A DNA stretch of 35,454 bases from Candidatus Levyibacteriota bacterium (GTDB lineage: Bacteria > Patescibacteriota > Microgenomatia > Levybacterales > UBA12049), in NCBI GenBank assembly GCA_016184205.1, contig JACPDD010000009.1, positions 1-35,454 on the forward strand, read 5' to 3'. A program made the translations under genes and the position numbers. A model generated the notes under the pieces. That model was not told the DNA's origin. It saw nothing but the letters and a program-made list of their open reading frames with translations, and did not search any database. Positions 27,669 through 35,454 of the stretch are shown here, one piece after another (the first letter of the stretch is position 1; every line of letters begins with the position of its first letter).

Positions 27669-27944
27669 ATGCGTAGTTACGAATTGGTTTTGGTTTTACG
27701 TCCGAAGCTTACCGAGGTAGACCAAAAGAAGCTTGTTGATGCCATAAAGGGGTGGCTCGGGGCTCTTAAAATTACAAAAGAAGAAGATTTAGGAACAAAA
27801 GTACTTGCTTACCCCATAAAAAGAGAAGCATCAGGTCTTTATTTGAATTTGGTGCTTGAAGGAGAAAATGTTCCCGAAAATCTTGAGAAAAAAATTAAAA
27901 CAAACGATAATATACTAAGACATTTACTTCTTCGAAGTAAATGA
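27669..27944 (+). CDS. rpsF: 30S ribosomal protein S6
   Basis: bS6 (91 residues), a small-subunit protein that pairs with bS18. It begins MRSYELVLVLRPKLTEVDQK and has the conserved LGTKVLAYPIKREASGLYLNL strand pair, then NDNILRHLLLRS. Length is normal. It starts the classic rpsF-ssb-rpsR operon. The stop is followed directly by a 55-base heptamer array before ssb. Confidence 0.94.
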   Translation: MRSYELVLVLRPKLTEVDQKKLVDAIKGWLGALKITKEEDLGTKVLAYPIKREASGLYLNLVLEGENVPENLEKKIKTNDNILRHLLLRSK

Positions 27945-27999
27945 ATTCAAAGTTTAAAATGCAAAGTTCAAAATTACAATTCAAAATTCAAAATTTTAC
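27945..27999 (+). repeat. Heptamer array RTTCAAA-like x8
   Basis: About eight units between rpsF and ssb, mostly NTNCAAA or NTTTAAA at a 7-nt period, with one 6-nt unit (27973-27978). It begins on the base after the rpsF stop. The ssb ribosome binding site (GGAAGGGG) lies beyond it. Confidence 0.8.
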
Positions 28000-28029
28000 T
28001 TCTAACTTGAGAGACTGGAAGGGGCGAAT

Positions 28030-28581
28030 ATGGCTAGAAGTTTAAACAGAGTTCAGTTAATAGGAAATTTGACCAGAGATCCGGAGTTAAGATACACTCC
28101 AAGTGGAACTCCTGTATGTACATTCTCCGTTGCAACCAATAGGACATGGACTACAGATAGCGGAGACAAGAAAGATGAAGCTGAATTTCATAGAATTGTT
28201 GCATGGAATAAACTTGGCGAAATCTGCTCCCAGTTTTTATTAAAAGGAAGAAAAGTTTACGTTGAAGGAAGGCTTGCAACAAGAAGCTGGCAAGCACAGG
28301 ATGGAACCCAAAGAAGTTCTACCGAGGTGGTAATTTCAGATATGATTCTTCTTGACTCAAGAAGGCCGGAAGAAGACAAAATGGAAGGAGCGCCCGAGCA
28401 AGCGGAGGAAAAGCGGGAACCAAGGGCTCCTCGTGCAGAGGCAGAAGCTAAGAAGACTTCAAAAAAGGCAGAAGGCGTTGATAAAAGCGAGCCAGAGGAG
28501 AAAAATTCGCCAGGTGGGGGAGAGGAACCATCCGCTGAGGAAGGAGAGGAAGAAGTAGCCCCGGACGATATCCCGTTTTAA
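28030..28581 (+). CDS. ssb: Single-stranded DNA-binding protein
   Basis: 183 residues. The OB-fold (1-~110) has SLNRVQLIGNLTRDPELRYT, FSVATNRTW, FHRIVAWNKLGEICSQFLLKG and KVYVEGRLATRSWQ. A long acidic, Lys/Glu-rich disordered tail follows, ending in the DDIPF tip that recruits replication and repair proteins. A GGAAGGGG site lies 7 nt before the ATG. Order rpsF-ssb-rpsR is widely conserved. Confidence 0.96.
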   Translation: MARSLNRVQLIGNLTRDPELRYTPSGTPVCTFSVATNRTWTTDSGDKKDEAEFHRIVAWNKLGEICSQFLLKGRKVYVEGRLATRSWQAQDGTQRSSTEVVISDMILLDSRRPEEDKMEGAPEQAEEKREPRAPRAEAEAKKTSKKAEGVDKSEPEEKNSPGGGEEPSAEEGEEEVAPDDIPF

Positions 28582-28661
28582 ATTAAAGATTAAAAGTAAA
28601 ATCTCAAAAATAAGACTTGAGACACAAGATATAATTCTTGATAGTTGACTTAAAGGAAATT

Positions 28662-28895
28662 ATGGCGGAAAGAAGAAGACCATTAAAAATTGTAAAAAAG
28701 TGCCAATTCTGCAAAGATAAGAGCGATCCGTCGTTTAAAGATATTGCGGTTCTTAGAAGGTACTTGAGCGAAAGAGGAAAAATATTGCCGAGGCTTAGAA
28801 GCGGATTGTGCGTGAAACACCAAAGAAGAATTGCTCAAAGCATAAAGCATGCAAGGCATTTGGCACTTTTGCCATTTGTTTCAAGAGAAGTTTAA
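28662..28895 (+). CDS. rpsR: 30S ribosomal protein S18
   Basis: bS18 (77 residues). KKCQFCKDK gives a CxxC pair and a third cysteine is in SGLCVKHQRR, so this is the zinc-binding (C+) type. The YLSERGKILPRLRSGLC core and the KHARHLALLPF end are typical. The frame is open from 28638 but the ATG at 28662, preceded by AAAGGA, gives the usual start. It is the last gene of the rpsF-ssb-rpsR set. Confidence 0.94.
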   Translation: MAERRRPLKIVKKCQFCKDKSDPSFKDIAVLRRYLSERGKILPRLRSGLCVKHQRRIAQSIKHARHLALLPFVSREV

Positions 28896-28913
28896 CCCAC
28901 CAGAAATTAACTT

Positions 28914-30084
28914 ATGGAAAAAAGAGTAAGCAATTTTAGAATAGTTCTTGTAATTCTCACATCACTTTTTGTCGGATATTACCTTGGCGTCACTAAAGTA
29001 AACTTAGCATGGAAAAACTACGCTCCTCAGGTATCGGTAGTAAATAAAGAACCGCCTGCCGGTATTACAACAGTTGATTTTTCAAAGTTCTGGACAGTCT
29101 GGTCTAAAGTTCAAACCACTTACTTTGACAAAACAAAAATAGATCCGCAAGAAATGTTTGATGGAGCAATAAGCGGAATGATAAGAAGCCTGGATGATCC
29201 CTACACTCTCTACCTTCCCGCAAAGCAGAACGTTGATTTTAAAGACGGACTGGCAGGACAATTTCAAGGAATTGGAGCGGAATTGGGCATGACCGACAAG
29301 CAAATTATTGTAGTTGCTCCTCTTTCAGGCTCACCAGCTGAAAAGGCCGGAATAAGAGCAGGAGACGCAATTATTAAAGTAGATGGCAAAAGCACAGTTG
29401 GATGGGATATAAGTAAGGCGGTTAGCACAGAGCGTTGACGGGTGGGTGAAGTCGGTAAAAGACATATCCAACATAAAACAAACAGATATTCTCAAAAGTC
29501 ATCAAAAAGACCAAGTGGCCTACATAAGACTTGCTCAATTTGGAGACCAAACAAATAGGGACTGGATAGCACTTGTAAATAAATTAGCAGAAGAAATAAA
29601 AATTGGAAAAGAATTCAAAGGGGTAGTTTTGGACCTTAGAAATAATCCGGGGGGATACCTGAGCGATGCAACGTTTATTGCAGGTGAATTTTTGAATGAG
29701 GGAACACCGGTTGTAGTTCAAGATAGTGGAACAGACAAGCAAGTTCTTAAGGCCGAAAGAAAAGGGCTGCTGCTTTCCGTTCCCCTTGTAATTCTTATAA
29801 ATAAAGGCTCTGCCTCTGCTTCGGAAATCGTTTCAGGATCCATGCAGGACTGGGGAAGAGCAAAACTTATTGGGGAACAGTCCTTTGGAAAAGGAACAAT
29901 TCAGCAGGCTGAAGATTTAGGAGACGGAGCGGGACTTCATATAACAATTGCAAAGTGGCTTACTCCAAAAGAGCGCTGGATACACGAAACTGGGCTTACA
30001 CCGGACATTTCCGTTGCTCTTTCTTCAAAAGAACCTACGCGCGACATCCAACTTGAAAAAGCGCTAGAAGAATTAGTAAAATAA
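28914..30084 (+). pseudogene. S41 C-terminal processing protease with deletion and frameshift
   Basis: CtpA/Prc-type serine protease. Part 1 (28914-29438): a membrane anchor (RIVLVILTSLFVGYYLG), the SLDDPYTLYLP segment and a PDZ domain (AGQFQGIGAELGM to AIIKVDGKSTVGWD), ending STER-stop. Part 2 is in another frame, readable from SVDGWVKSVKDISN near 29431, and holds KGVVLDLRNNPGGYL, the serine motif NKGSASASEIVSG and the lysine motif SFGKGTIQ. A GTG at 29446 could start it. Roughly 30-45 residues that normally close the PDZ domain are absent. HtrA and MurB follow. It is broken as written; decay or misassembly are both possible. Confidence 0.87.
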
Positions 30085-30092
30085 ATCCTAAG

Positions 30093-31205
30093 ATGAGAAA
30101 ATTAATAGTTTCCGTACTCATTTTGATTGCCTTCCTTGCCGTTCTTTCCACAATTTCTACTTATCTGCCTTCTTTAAATGATTTTCTAAAAACTGATATC
30201 GCTTCGCCTACTACAACTTTGAAGGTGACAAACGAAGAGTCAGTTGTTATAGATGCTGTTAAAAACGTTGGACCTTCAGTTGTAACAGTTGCCGAGACTT
30301 TGTCTTTTGGTACTGACCCATTTTTTAGACAAACAGTCCCCACGGGCCCGCAGAATATAGGAACCGGTTTTGTAGTATCGGACTCGGGGCTTGTAATAAC
30401 AAATAAACATGTGGTTTCAGACATTGGCGCCAAGTTTCAGATTATAACCAACAAAGAAAAGAAGTATGATGTGCAAAAAATATACAGAGACCCTCTTAAC
30501 GACATTGCAATACTGCAAATAAATGCTGTTCAAAACTCTGGGGAAAAATTAAAACCGGTCACACTTGGTGACTCTTCAAGACTGCAAGTTGGTCAGTTTG
30601 TAATAGCAATAGGAACTGCTCTTGGAGAATTTAGCAATACTGTTACAACAGGCGTAGTTTCCGGTCTTGGGAGGGGAATAATAGCAGGGGACAGGCTTCA
30701 AGGATATATTGAACAACTTGATAATGTTATTCAGACCGATGCTGCTATAAATCCCGGAAACAGTGGTGGTCCACTTTTGAATTCCCAAGGAGAAGTAATA
30801 GGAGTAACAGTCGCAGTTGCCCGAAGCGGAGAAAATATTGGGTTTGCCCTTCCAATAAATTTAATAAAAGACAGCATTAAAAATTTTAATGAAGGCGGAC
30901 AGTTCAACAGGCCATATTTGGGCGTTTCCTATAAAATGTTAAACAAAGAAACGGCGCTTTTAAATGATGTTCCCCAGGGAGCGTATGTTCAAAGCGTAGT
31001 CTTAGGCAGCCCAGCTGATAAAGCCGGAATTGAGCAGGCAGACATAATTACCAAAATTGACGGGCAGAGTATTGAAGATACCAAGAGCGAGTTAAGTACG
31101 ACAATTTCCAAGAAAAAAGTAGGAGATAAAATTAATATTACTATTTTTCGTGATGGAAAAATAATAGACATCTTAGCAACTTTGGAAGCCGCCCCAAACC
31201 AATAA
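30093..31205 (+). CDS. HtrA/DegP-type serine protease
   Basis: 370-residue envelope protease. An N-terminal membrane anchor (residues ~4-25) is followed by a trypsin-like domain with catalytic H106 (TNKHVV), D137 (NDIAIL) and S224 (GNSGGPLL), and one PDZ domain (~275-360, GAYVQSVVLGSPADKAGIEQ). It probably cleaves misfolded proteins outside the membrane. It lies 8 bases after the broken S41 protease. The triad and oxyanion region are complete. Confidence 0.95.
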   Translation: MRKLIVSVLILIAFLAVLSTISTYLPSLNDFLKTDIASPTTTLKVTNEESVVIDAVKNVGPSVVTVAETLSFGTDPFFRQTVPTGPQNIGTGFVVSDSGLVITNKHVVSDIGAKFQIITNKEKKYDVQKIYRDPLNDIAILQINAVQNSGEKLKPVTLGDSSRLQVGQFVIAIGTALGEFSNTVTTGVVSGLGRGIIAGDRLQGYIEQLDNVIQTDAAINPGNSGGPLLNSQGEVIGVTVAVARSGENIGFALPINLIKDSIKNFNEGGQFNRPYLGVSYKMLNKETALLNDVPQGAYVQSVVLGSPADKAGIEQADIITKIDGQSIEDTKSELSTTISKKKVGDKINITIFRDGKIIDILATLEAAPNQ

Positions 31206-31208
31206 AAT

Positions 31209-32165
31209 ATGTCCTTAATTCAGGAAAATGTTCCACTCAGGGAGTATTCAAGTTTCAAAATAGGCGGCAATGCGAAATATTTTCTTGAAGTTTCAAGTAA
31301 AGAAGAATTGGTCGAAGGATTAAAAGAATGGAGAGAATTATCATCTAGCTTTCCCGAATCAGATAGAAGAATTTTTATTATTGGTGGTGGGACAAATTTA
31401 CTTGTTTCTGATAATGGTTTCTCCGGTCTTGCTATTCACGTTAACATTAAATTTATAAAGATAGCGGGTGAAGTCGCAAAAACTGGCGCAGGGAATTTAA
31501 TCCCGCAGTTACTTGACACTTGTATTAAAAATTCTTTATCCGGTCTTGAGTGGGCTGGGGGACTTCCGGGAACTGTAGGGGGAGCAGTAAGAGGAAATGC
31601 AGGAGCTTTTGGCGGAGAAACAAAAGATAATGTTTTAGAAGTTGAAAGTTTGGATATTAATACGCTTGGTCAGAAAACCAGAAAAAATGCGCAGTGCAAA
31701 TTTGCATACAGAGACAGCGTTTATAAAAGCGGAGAAGGGAAGGATGAAATTATAATCTCGGCATCTTTTGGTTTAAAATATGGCGATATGGAAGAAATTA
31801 GAAGTGCAACACAAGAGAAAATAAATTACAGAGAAGCAAAACATCCTCTGCATCTTCCAAATGCGGGAAGCATTTTTAAAAATGTAAATGTTGAAGATGC
31901 CCCCGGATCGGTTATTTCGGAATTTGAAAGCTCTATTAAAAATGACCCGTTTCCTGTTATCCCTACCGCTAAACTTCTAATTCGCGCAGGTCTTCAAGGA
32001 AAAAAGGTAGGTGGGGCACAGGTATCTCAGCAACACCCAAACTTCATTGTGAATATTGGGAATGCCCGTTCTTCGGACGTTAAAGACTTGATAGAACTTG
32101 AAAAAGAGGCTGTAAAACAGAGGCTGGGAGTAGACTTGGAAGTTGAAGTAATGTTTGTAGAATAA
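31209..32165 (+). CDS. murB: UDP-N-acetylenolpyruvoylglucosamine reductase
   Basis: Second committed step of peptidoglycan synthesis, FAD- and NADPH-dependent. IIGGGTNLLVSDNGF (FAD site), GLEWAGGLPGTVGGAVRGNAG and NAGSIFKN with the later QQHPNFIVNIGNA are hallmark segments. Length is 318. It starts 3 bases after htrA, so the two may be co-transcribed. It implies the cell makes its own peptidoglycan precursors. Confidence 0.95.
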   Translation: MSLIQENVPLREYSSFKIGGNAKYFLEVSSKEELVEGLKEWRELSSSFPESDRRIFIIGGGTNLLVSDNGFSGLAIHVNIKFIKIAGEVAKTGAGNLIPQLLDTCIKNSLSGLEWAGGLPGTVGGAVRGNAGAFGGETKDNVLEVESLDINTLGQKTRKNAQCKFAYRDSVYKSGEGKDEIIISASFGLKYGDMEEIRSATQEKINYREAKHPLHLPNAGSIFKNVNVEDAPGSVISEFESSIKNDPFPVIPTAKLLIRAGLQGKKVGGAQVSQQHPNFIVNIGNARSSDVKDLIELEKEAVKQRLGVDLEVEVMFVE

Positions 32166-32166
32166 A

Positions 32167-32295
32167 CTTTCTTTTTTTCTCCGCGAAAAGAAACAAAAGC
32201 TCCTTGCAAGCAAAGTCGGACTATTTTTATTTCACTCGCTGGTCGGGTGATAACACCCCCTCCGAATCCACGGGTTCCCCCTGACAGCTCACTTC
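32167..32295. repeat. Dispersed ~130-bp repeat, copy 2
   Basis: Bases 32258-32295 are identical to 9366-9403 and the rest is similar to the start of copy 1. The AT-rich inverted repeat is TTCTTTT (32169-32175) and AAAAGAA (32186-32192). It begins 1 base after the murB stop. It lacks the 37-base hairpin insert of copy 1. Confidence 0.8.
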
Positions 32296-32372
32296 TCAAA
32301 AACTTAACGTCCTTTGTTTGAATTGCAAGATTAAAGAATTATAACATTAAGAATTCATTCATTTGGGAATTG

Positions 32373-32407
32373 ATTAGAAATTAGAAATTTGAAATTAGAA
32401 ATTAACG
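32373..32407 (+). repeat. Heptamer array ATTAGAA x4-5
   Basis: ATTAGAA, ATTAGAA, ATTTGAA, ATTAGAA and a partial unit. It overlaps the stop codon of the minus-strand oxidoreductase gene (TAA at 32404-32402), so the array begins at that gene's 3' end. Confidence 0.85.
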
Positions 32408-33103
32408 AATTGTGTCATAGCCGGGGAAGAAATCCTGTTTAATTCGATTTTCCGCAATTCCCGTTTTCTTAAGCATTCGTCCAAATTCTTCAACCATTGG
32501 TTCGGGTCCCGAGACATAGATAATTGGCTTATCGTTTATAGCTGATAGCTCATCGATTGTTTTTTGGATATCTTCTTTTTCTATATGACAAGGACTTATG
32601 AAATATTTTATTTTAAAATTTTTGTGTTCTTCCGCCAGTTTTTCAAGTTCATCTTTGAAGGCAAAGTTTTTATCGGAGTTTGCCCAGAGAAGAGTAACAT
32701 TGATAGGAAGATTCTTATGGTCTAAGTCGAGAAGAATGCTCCTATAGGGTGTGATTCCAATTCCACCAGCAATAAATACATACTTTTTTTCAGGATTCTC
32801 AACTATAAAATCTCCGTCCGGATCGCTCGCCTCAATAGCTTGACCTACCTTAATTTTTAATAGCTTACTCTTAAAACTGCTAGGTTTTTTATTGTTAATT
32901 CTTGTTGTAATCCAAATATCTTGTTCATGCGGAGCAGAGGATATGGTAAAGTAACGGGTTATTCCTCGCTCGTCGGGGCTTTGGTGGGGGAATGTATAGA
33001 AAAGAAACTGTCCTGCTTTCCATTCAGTCGGCATTTGGCTTTTTAAAATAAAAGTTACAGCGTCGCCTGTCTCCTTCTTTTTGCCCACTAGCTCAATTTT
33101 CAC
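32402..33103 (-). CDS. FAD/NAD(P)-binding oxidoreductase, FNR family
   Basis: 233 residues of the ferredoxin-NADP reductase fold. RYFTISSAP is the FAD-binding motif, IAGGIGITPYRSILLDL binds the NAD(P) pyrophosphate, and YVSGPEPMVEEFGRML is the late nucleotide motif. No iron-sulfur or other extra domain is attached, so it probably passes electrons to a separate carrier. It starts with GTG at 33103; an ATG two bases upstream is followed at once by a stop. A -10 (TATATT) ends 6 nt before this GTG. It diverges from the antiporter. Confidence 0.88.
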   Translation of the reverse strand: MKIELVGKKKETGDAVTFILKSQMPTEWKAGQFLFYTFPHQSPDERGITRYFTISSAPHEQDIWITTRINNKKPSSFKSKLLKIKVGQAIEASDPDGDFIVENPEKKYVFIAGGIGITPYRSILLDLDHKNLPINVTLLWANSDKNFAFKDELEKLAEEHKNFKIKYFISPCHIEKEDIQKTIDELSAINDKPIIYVSGPEPMVEEFGRMLKKTGIAENRIKQDFFPGYDTIR

Positions 33104-33109
33104 ATTTTT

Positions 33110-33122
33110 AATATACTATAAA
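33110..33122. promoter_or_regulatory. Overlapping divergent -10 boxes
   Basis: On the minus strand TATATT (33115-33110) lies 6 nt before the GTG of the oxidoreductase. On the plus strand TATACT (33112-33117) or TATAAA (33117-33122) serve the antiporter ATG at 33132. The two promoters occupy the same bases, so they probably compete. Confidence 0.45.
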
Positions 33123-33131
33123 TAGTACATT

Positions 33132-34832
33132 ATGGGAAATATCTTTTTTGAGATAACAGTTATTATTTGCTTGGCGGCTTTTTTGTCTTTAATTTTTCGC
33201 TTTTTAAAACAACCTCTAATTCTTGCATATATTGTAACAGGAATAATAATTGGTCCATTAGGACTTTTAAATATTACAAGCGGGGAGCTGCTTAAGAACT
33301 TTGCTGAAATTGGAATAACTCTCCTTTTATTTTTACTGGGCCTTGAAATCAAAATTAAAGAACTTCCCGCAATTGGAAAAGTGTCCGCTGTAGCAGCGGG
33401 TCTTCAAATTATTATATATTTGGTACTTTCTTATTTTGTTGCCGCAGCATTTAACTTTCCGCCCCTTACCTTACTATATATTGCTGCTGCTTTGACGTTT
33501 TCAAGCACGATTATTGTAGTAAAGCTAATCTCAGACAAACACGATCTTGCGAGTCTTTATGGAAAAATTTCAATTGGAATTTTACTGATACAGGATTTAG
33601 TCGCAATTCTTCTACTTATTTTTCTTTCCGGATTTAACGTAACTTCCGGCAGTATCCCCGCACTAAGTGCATTCTTGTTAGTCGGCATTAAGGGCGCATT
33701 TCTCTTTTTAGCAGTTTGGTATTTATCCAAAAATATTTTCCCAAAAGTCGTTGAGGTGTTGGCGCGTTCATCGGAAAGCCTTTTTTTAGTAAGTATTGCT
33801 TGGGTATTTTTACTTGCAGCTTTTGTATCCTCTCCGTTTATTGGATTTTCTATAGAGATTGGAGGATTTCTGGCTGGACTTGCTCTTGCAAATTCAATAG
33901 CAAATTACCAAATAATCGCAAAGGTAAAAATTCTGAGAGACTTTTTCATAGTACTGTTTTTTGTGGTTTTGGGGATGCAACTGGGATTTTCTTCTGTCCT
34001 AAGCCTTTTAATCCCAGCGCTTGCTCTTTCCGCATTTGTTCTTATTACTAAACCCGCAATTATAATGATAATAGTTGGAGCTTTAGGTTATAGGAAAAGA
34101 ACAGCATTTTTAAGCGGAGTAAGCCTTGGGCAAATATCTGAGTTTTCTTTAATATTGCTTTTCTTGGGCAACAAGCTAGGGCATGTTTCAAATGAAGCAG
34201 TATCGCTTATTGCTTTGGTGGGAATAATTACCTTTGCTGCCTCAACGTACATGATTTTGTACAGCAGAAGGCTATTTGAGATTTTCCGTCCCTATATTTC
34301 TATTATGGACAAGCTATATAGAAATAAAGAAGAGGTCGTCCCAGAGGGAGACATTTCAAATCTTTCCGACCACGTAATTTTAATTGGAGCGGATCAAATG
34401 GGAGAAAGCATTTTAGACGCGCTGGAGGAAGAGGATAAAGATGTAATTGTAATAGATTTTGATCCCAAGGTAATAAAGAAGTTTAAAGAAAAAAAATTAT
34501 CTACCCATATCATTTTCGGAGATATATCTGATTTGGATATTGCGGAAAGAGCAAGTTTAGACAAAGCAAAACTTGTTATTTCAACAGTGCCTGACATAGA
34601 AGATAACTTGTTTCTAATAGAGGAACTAAACCGTAGAAACAAAGCGGCAAAAGTTGTTGTAATGGCTCTTGACTCAGGCGATGCAAAAGTTTTATATAAA
34701 GCAGGAGCAGAATATGTTGTTTTGCCCCATTTGGCAGGGGGAATGCACGTTGCTAAGATAATAAGAGAACATAGATTTATAAAGAAGACTCTTGGCGCAC
34801 TTGCAGCAAAAGATAGGGAGTATATAAGTTAA
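33132..34832 (+). CDS. CPA2 cation:proton antiporter with RCK domain
   Basis: 566 residues of the KefB/CPA2 type: ~12 membrane helices (residues ~5-390; [67 protein letters not shown] with QD in the ion path), then a cytoplasmic TrkA-N/RCK domain (~412-540, [34 protein letters not shown]). It exchanges K+ or Na+ for protons under nucleotide control. Its stop shares the bases TTAA with prfA on the other strand. Confidence 0.93.
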   Translation: MGNIFFEITVIICLAAFLSLIFRFLKQPLILAYIVTGIIIGPLGLLNITSGELLKNFAEIGITLLLFLLGLEIKIKELPAIGKVSAVAAGLQIIIYLVLSYFVAAAFNFPPLTLLYIAAALTFSSTIIVVKLISDKHDLASLYGKISIGILLIQDLVAILLLIFLSGFNVTSGSIPALSAFLLVGIKGAFLFLAVWYLSKNIFPKVVEVLARSSESLFLVSIAWVFLLAAFVSSPFIGFSIEIGGFLAGLALANSIANYQIIAKVKILRDFFIVLFFVVLGMQLGFSSVLSLLIPALALSAFVLITKPAIIMIIVGALGYRKRTAFLSGVSLGQISEFSLILLFLGNKLGHVSNEAVSLIALVGIITFAASTYMILYSRRLFEIFRPYISIMDKLYRNKEEVVPEGDISNLSDHVILIGADQMGESILDALEEEDKDVIVIDFDPKVIKKFKEKKLSTHIIFGDISDLDIAERASLDKAKLVISTVPDIEDNLFLIEELNRRNKAAKVVVMALDSGDAKVLYKAGAEYVVLPHLAGGMHVAKIIREHRFIKKTLGALAAKDREYIS

Positions 34833-35454
34833 GCCTGCGCGGTTGTAACGTCTTTTATTATCTGCCCAATTTCTCCGGACATTAAGACTGGCAGATTATG
34901 CCAGCTTTTATTGATTCTGTGATCCGTAAGTCTATCTTGGGGAAAATTATACGTTCTGATTTTTTCTGCTCTCATGCCACGTCCAACTTGAGTGGACTTA
35001 AGAGAAGAAAGTTGCGAATGTTTCTTTTCAATTTCTATTTCCCATAGTTTTGCACGAAGAATTTTCATTGCATTTTCTCTGTTTTGGGACTGATGCCTTT
35101 CTGTTTGGGCTGTAACAACAATTCCTGTGGGTTTGTGTTTAAGCCTTACAGCAGTTGAAACTTTATTTACGTTTTGTCCGCCATGTCCGCCAGCTCTGTA
35201 TGCATCAAATTCGATATCCTCAGGATTTATGTGCAAATCAATGTCGTCAAGCTGGGGAAGAACGGAAACTGTTGCAGTTGAAGTGTGAACCCTGCCTCTT
35301 TTTTCCGTCAGGGGAACTCTTTGAACTCTGTGTACGCCCGCCTCATATTTAAAAAGGCCAAAAGGTGCACCAGCTGGCGGATTTGCTTTTTCCCCAGAGA
35401 TTTTAATTACGCTTTCATCAACCTGTTCTACATTAAAGCCTATTTTTTGTGCAT
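34829..35454 (-). CDS. prfA: Peptide chain release factor 1, 5' end outside window
   Basis: The frame stays open to the window edge, so the N-terminal part lies beyond. Visible: [27 protein letters not shown], where PLT matches the PxT anticodon-like tripeptide of RF1 (UAA/UAG), not the SPF of RF2; the catalytic GGQ in [12 protein letters not shown]; and the [15 protein letters not shown] end segment. About 207 residues are visible of the ~355 typical. Some starts within the visible part (ATG at 35236) are internal methionines. It is convergent with the antiporter. Confidence 0.93.
   Translation of the reverse strand, partial: AQKIGFNVEQVDESVIKISGEKANPPAGAPFGLFKYEAGVHRVQRVPLTEKRGRVHTSTATVSVLPQLDDIDLHINPEDIEFDAYRAGGHGGQNVNKVSTAVRLKHKPTGIVVTAQTERHQSQNRENAMKILRAKLWEIEIEKKHSQLSSLKSTQVGRGMRAEKIRTYNFPQDRLTDHRINKSWHNLPVLMSGEIGQIIKDVTTAQA

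Noticed and set aside
28581..28620. Possible further 8-nt array between ssb and rpsR
   Set aside because: AT-rich with repeated AAAG words, but the spacing is irregular, so I did not count it among the arrays.
1..35454. CRISPR array
   Set aside because: All repeats found have 7-8-nt units without spacers of constant length, and no cas gene is present.

Overview
This window reads as one contig piece from a Candidate Phyla Radiation (Patescibacteria) genome, most likely a Microgenomates-type lineage. This rests on gene content and style, not on a search: compact AT-rich DNA (by eye about 40% GC), many short hypothetical proteins with one membrane helix, 23S-rRNA-intervening-type four-helix-bundle (S23) genes, a GxxExxY protein, a short EF-Ts, and a salvage-type NAD cluster. 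UGA is used as an ordinary stop. I saw no tRNA, rRNA or CRISPR.

Layout. 1-494: 3' part of an unknown gene. 556-3685: thyA-folA-glyA, a full thymidylate/folate cycle, plus a small basic ORF. 3698-6062: rpsB (own promoter and structured leader), a GxxExxY gene, tsf, frr. 6134-9158: rseP (stop codon inside), a minus-strand ORF, proS (internal deletion), a Pro/Gln-rich membrane protein. 9241-10687: a dispersed repeat, a DHH/MYG1-like gene and a HIT gene. 10784-17846: rpsU, ybeY, dnaX, ybaB, prs, recR and cysS, split by two S23 genes and followed by a GIY-YIG nuclease cassette. 17900-19237: small envelope or hypothetical genes. 19255-21853: CinA-like gene, nadD, nadE and a damaged pncC-like gene, suggesting NMN to NaMN to NaAD to NAD. 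21937-24670: two unknown genes, msrB, dedA, a phosphoribosyltransferase. 24888-28895: ychF, two unknown genes, rpsF-ssb-rpsR. 28914-32165: a broken S41 protease, HtrA, MurB. 32402-35454: an FAD/NAD oxidoreductase, a CPA2 antiporter with an RCK domain, and the 3' part of prfA.

The most striking signal is a family of about 17 short arrays of degenerate 7- or 8-nt units. Each array has its own word, with a constant core of about 4-6 nt and a variable remainder, but the period is always 7 or 8. They lie at gene 3' ends, between genes, and inside conserved genes (dnaX, prs, recR, cysS, the DHH-like gene, rseP). Both S23 genes are flanked by such arrays in inverted orientation, and the GIY-YIG gene by 14-nt inverted copies of a palindrome. 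Together these look like a set of small mobile or repeat-generating cassettes. A second theme is gene damage: rseP, proS, pncC-like, an S41 protease, a small membrane protein and a methyltransferase are interrupted or cut short, from real decay or from assembly error. A third is a set of promoters whose -10 box ends 6-7 nt before the start codon, implying leaderless mRNAs.
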